Below, one piece after another: positions 62,431 to 64,000 of a stretch of DNA of 64,000 nucleotides. The stretch is from Anaerolineales bacterium (GTDB lineage: Bacteria; Chloroflexota; Anaerolineae; Anaerolineales; Villigracilaceae), in contig JABARH010000009.1 in NCBI GenBank assembly GCA_019187665.1, forward strand, positions 62,001 to 126,000. Reading direction: 5' to 3'. A model generated the notes under the pieces. That model saw only the letters and a list, made by a program, of their open reading frames with translations. It was not told where the DNA came from and ran no database searches. Positions within the stretch are counted from its first letter, which is position 1. The number at the start of each line of letters is the position of its first letter. A program made the position numbers and the translations under genes.

Positions 62431-62880
62431 TTATGGTTTCTTCCGGCCGAAATCCAATACCAGCGGCTTGCTTCGCAATGCGACCAGTCCTCCCATCAGG
62501 AAAAAGATTCCCAAACAGGTTGCGCCGATGCTGGAAAAATAGTCGAGACGGCCCAATAGGGTTACTTCAGCAATCGCGGGCGCGGCGGTGAGGTATTGAA
62601 TTTCGACTTTCTCTCCCTTTGCAAATGAGACGAGATTGGTCGCCAGCCCGGATTTGAACTCCACCTCGCGGCCGTCCGCGGTCGTGAATTGCACAATCGG
62701 CGCCTTATTTTTTGAGCCGGTCAGCGCGATCACCCTCCCGGTTGTTTTTACTCCAAACGTATCCAGCGCGAGTTGTTTGGCGAGAGGGTAGCCTCCGACA
62801 ATGAATAAGATTAACGCCGCCAGCAACAAGAGCGCGGCGTAGGATGTTTTCTTCTTCTTTTTTGAATCGGGCGTTTGCAT
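62431..62880 (-). CDS. DUF3592-family membrane protein
   Basis: 149 residues. Two membrane segments (about 14-32 and 115-135) flank a soluble loop: VKTTGRVIALTGSKNKAPIV, QFTTADGREVEFKSGLAT and KGEKVEIQYLTAAPAIAEV. This is the DUF3592 pattern, function unknown. GGAGG precedes the ATG at 62880; the 17 extra upstream codons are not credible. The gap upstream holds a GTCGGCGT-AAGAGA-ACGCCGAC hairpin (62903-62924). Confidence 0.8.
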   Translation of the reverse strand: MQTPDSKKKKKTSYAALLLLAALILFIVGGYPLAKQLALDTFGVKTTGRVIALTGSKNKAPIVQFTTADGREVEFKSGLATNLVSFAKGEKVEIQYLTAAPAIAEVTLLGRLDYFSSIGATCLGIFFLMGGLVALRSKPLVLDFGRKKP

Positions 62881-63105
62881 GGAATCCTCCGTCAACGTCC
62901 CCGTCGGCGTAAGAGAACGCCGACTACACAAAAGACTTCTAAAAACATATGAACGACCGCATAGGTCTATTTGCGGTATTATAAAATAGAGGTTGCTGGT
63001 CGTCCGCGAAAACTATTATCAAACCTTAATCAAGATTCCCGCAATCTGCGGCATCTATTCCGCAGGTACGTCTGTCATCATCTTTAGCAAGAAGGAGCAT
63101 TGATC

Positions 63106-63657
63106 ATGAACGCAAACCATCAAATTGCTACCCTGGCTGGCGGATGCTTCTGGTGTCTCGAAGCCGTCTTCGACGAGTTGAACGGTGTTGTCTCGGTCGA
63201 GTCGGGATACTCGGGGGGACGGATTGACAATCCGTCCTACCAAGCGGTCTGCTCCGGCATGACCGGTCACGCGGAGGTTGTGCAGGTTACATTCGACGCG
63301 TCTGTGGTCTCCTACCGCGACCTGCTGAGAATCTTCTTCACCGTCCACGACCCGACCACGCTCAACCGTCAGGGCGCGGACGTGGGGACGCAGTATCGCT
63401 CCGCCATCTTCTACCATGACGATGAGCAAAAGCGCGTCGCGGAGGAAGTCATCCGCGAGATTACGGCGGAGAAATTGTGGAGCCAGCCCATCGTCACGGA
63501 AGTGGCGGAGTTCGCGACATTCTACATGGCGGAGGATTACCACCAGGAGTACTTCGTCAATAATCCCAACCAGCCATACTGCATGGCGGTGGTCGCGCCG
63601 AAGGTGGTCAAATTCCGCAAGCATTTTGTGGAGCGGCTGAAGAAGCAGGTTGCGTAG
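63106..63657 (+). CDS. msrA: Peptide methionine sulfoxide reductase MsrA
   Basis: 183 residues. Catalytic motif [15 protein letters not shown] with the nucleophilic Cys, then [50 protein letters not shown] and [14 protein letters not shown]. It reduces methionine-S-sulfoxide using thioredoxin. The ATG at 63106 is placed after AAGGAG; a TTG six bases earlier is rejected. The leader contains a CTGCGG / CCGCAG hairpin. Confidence 0.95.
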   Translation: MNANHQIATLAGGCFWCLEAVFDELNGVVSVESGYSGGRIDNPSYQAVCSGMTGHAEVVQVTFDASVVSYRDLLRIFFTVHDPTTLNRQGADVGTQYRSAIFYHDDEQKRVAEEVIREITAEKLWSQPIVTEVAEFATFYMAEDYHQEYFVNNPNQPYCMAVVAPKVVKFRKHFVERLKKQVA

Positions 63658-63734
63658 CAGGCGCGGATCGCGTTAGAGAACACCGGCCATGGAATTTCAT
63701 ATACGTTGAACGTCTTCGCATGAAACGAAAACCA

Positions 63735-64000
63735 ATGACCAAAACCCATTTCATCCTCTATGTCCAAGACCAAATCCGCAGCGCGGAATTCTATTCCCGC
63801 GTGCTGGATTGCGCGCCAACCCTGAACGTCCCTGGCATGACGGAGTTCACCCTCTCTGAATCTTGTGTGCTGGGGATCATGCCCGAAGCGGGAATCAAAC
63901 GCCTGCTCGGAGACGCGCTTCCCGACCCTGTCCGCGCGAACGGGATTCCGCGTTCTGAAATTTATCTGCGCGTCGAAGATGCGTCCGCGTTTCACGTCCG
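63735..64000 (+). CDS. VOC-family (glyoxalase/bleomycin-resistance) protein, partial
   Basis: The first 88 codons; the gene continues past the right edge. KTHFILYVQDQIRSAEFYSR followed by VLDCAPTLNVPGMTEFTLSE is the beta-alpha-beta VOC module with a metal-binding His near the N-terminus. It could be a glyoxalase, dioxygenase or resistance-type binding protein; the function is unresolved. An alternative ATG at 63720 would add five residues. Confidence 0.72.
   Translation, partial: MTKTHFILYVQDQIRSAEFYSRVLDCAPTLNVPGMTEFTLSESCVLGIMPEAGIKRLLGDALPDPVRANGIPRSEIYLRVEDASAFHV

Overview
The window looks like a chromosomal segment of a Chloroflexota bacterium, most likely class Anaerolineae. The evidence is indirect: KimA-like potassium symporter plus RCK proteins, YYY/DUF2298 membrane proteins, NBR1-Ig/CAP lipoproteins, a mevalonate-type decarboxylase, bacterial translin, a GC-rich genome, and many short tandem repeats between and inside genes. 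No rRNA, tRNA, CRISPR array, transposase gene or prophage was recognised.

Layout. 1-10.6 kb: rsmI (cut by the window edge) and a membrane Ser/Thr kinase on the minus strand, then a MITE-like element, then plus-strand HD hydrolase, arginase, inositol monophosphatase, polA and a large TPR protein. 10.7-14.2 kb: the conserved rpmH-rnpA-yidD-(PQQ-propeller lipoprotein)-yidC-khpB cluster, all minus. 14.3-23.2 kb: KimA-like K+ symporter with two TrkA/RCK proteins, a 1098-residue sensor kinase, two PlsC-type acyltransferases and cmk. 23.3-42.7 kb: a surface-glycan or glycolipid type region with large multi-spanning GT39-like and YYY/DUF2298 proteins, two methyltransferases, a GT4 transferase, plus a GNAT protein, a DUF952 protein and a VapBC-like pair. 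42.9-50.5 kb: NUDIX hydrolase, two NBR1-Ig/CAP lipoproteins, a degenerate DNA-methylase-like protein, two methyltransferases and a GT2 transferase. 50.6-55.6 kb: a signalling pair with degenerate receivers, then an ssb-DUF3467-translin-PH operon. 55.7-64 kb: AlkZ-like glycosylase, mevalonate-type decarboxylase, MazG, ClpC, a sialidase-like lipoprotein, DUF3592, MsrA and the start of a VOC protein.

The outstanding structure is a set of heptamer and octamer repeat tracts concentrated at 23-49 kb. Different repeat families sit next to each other in nearly constant order, fill whole intergenic gaps, contain or touch the stop codons of eight genes, and also run in frame through membrane glycosyltransferases as 7- or 8-residue peptide repeats. 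Coding tracts carry higher-order patterns that avoid the stop codons present in the pure repeats. Other new-looking items are a MITE with terminal inverted repeats and a 10-bp target duplication, an 80-bp dispersed element, and a recurrent promoter layout with the -10 box 6-7 nt before the ATG, which implies leaderless mRNAs for at least eight genes.

All calls come from reading the sequence and given translations; no database search was run. Family names therefore rest on recognised motifs, and start codons were re-chosen where an upstream TTG/GTG extension looked spurious.
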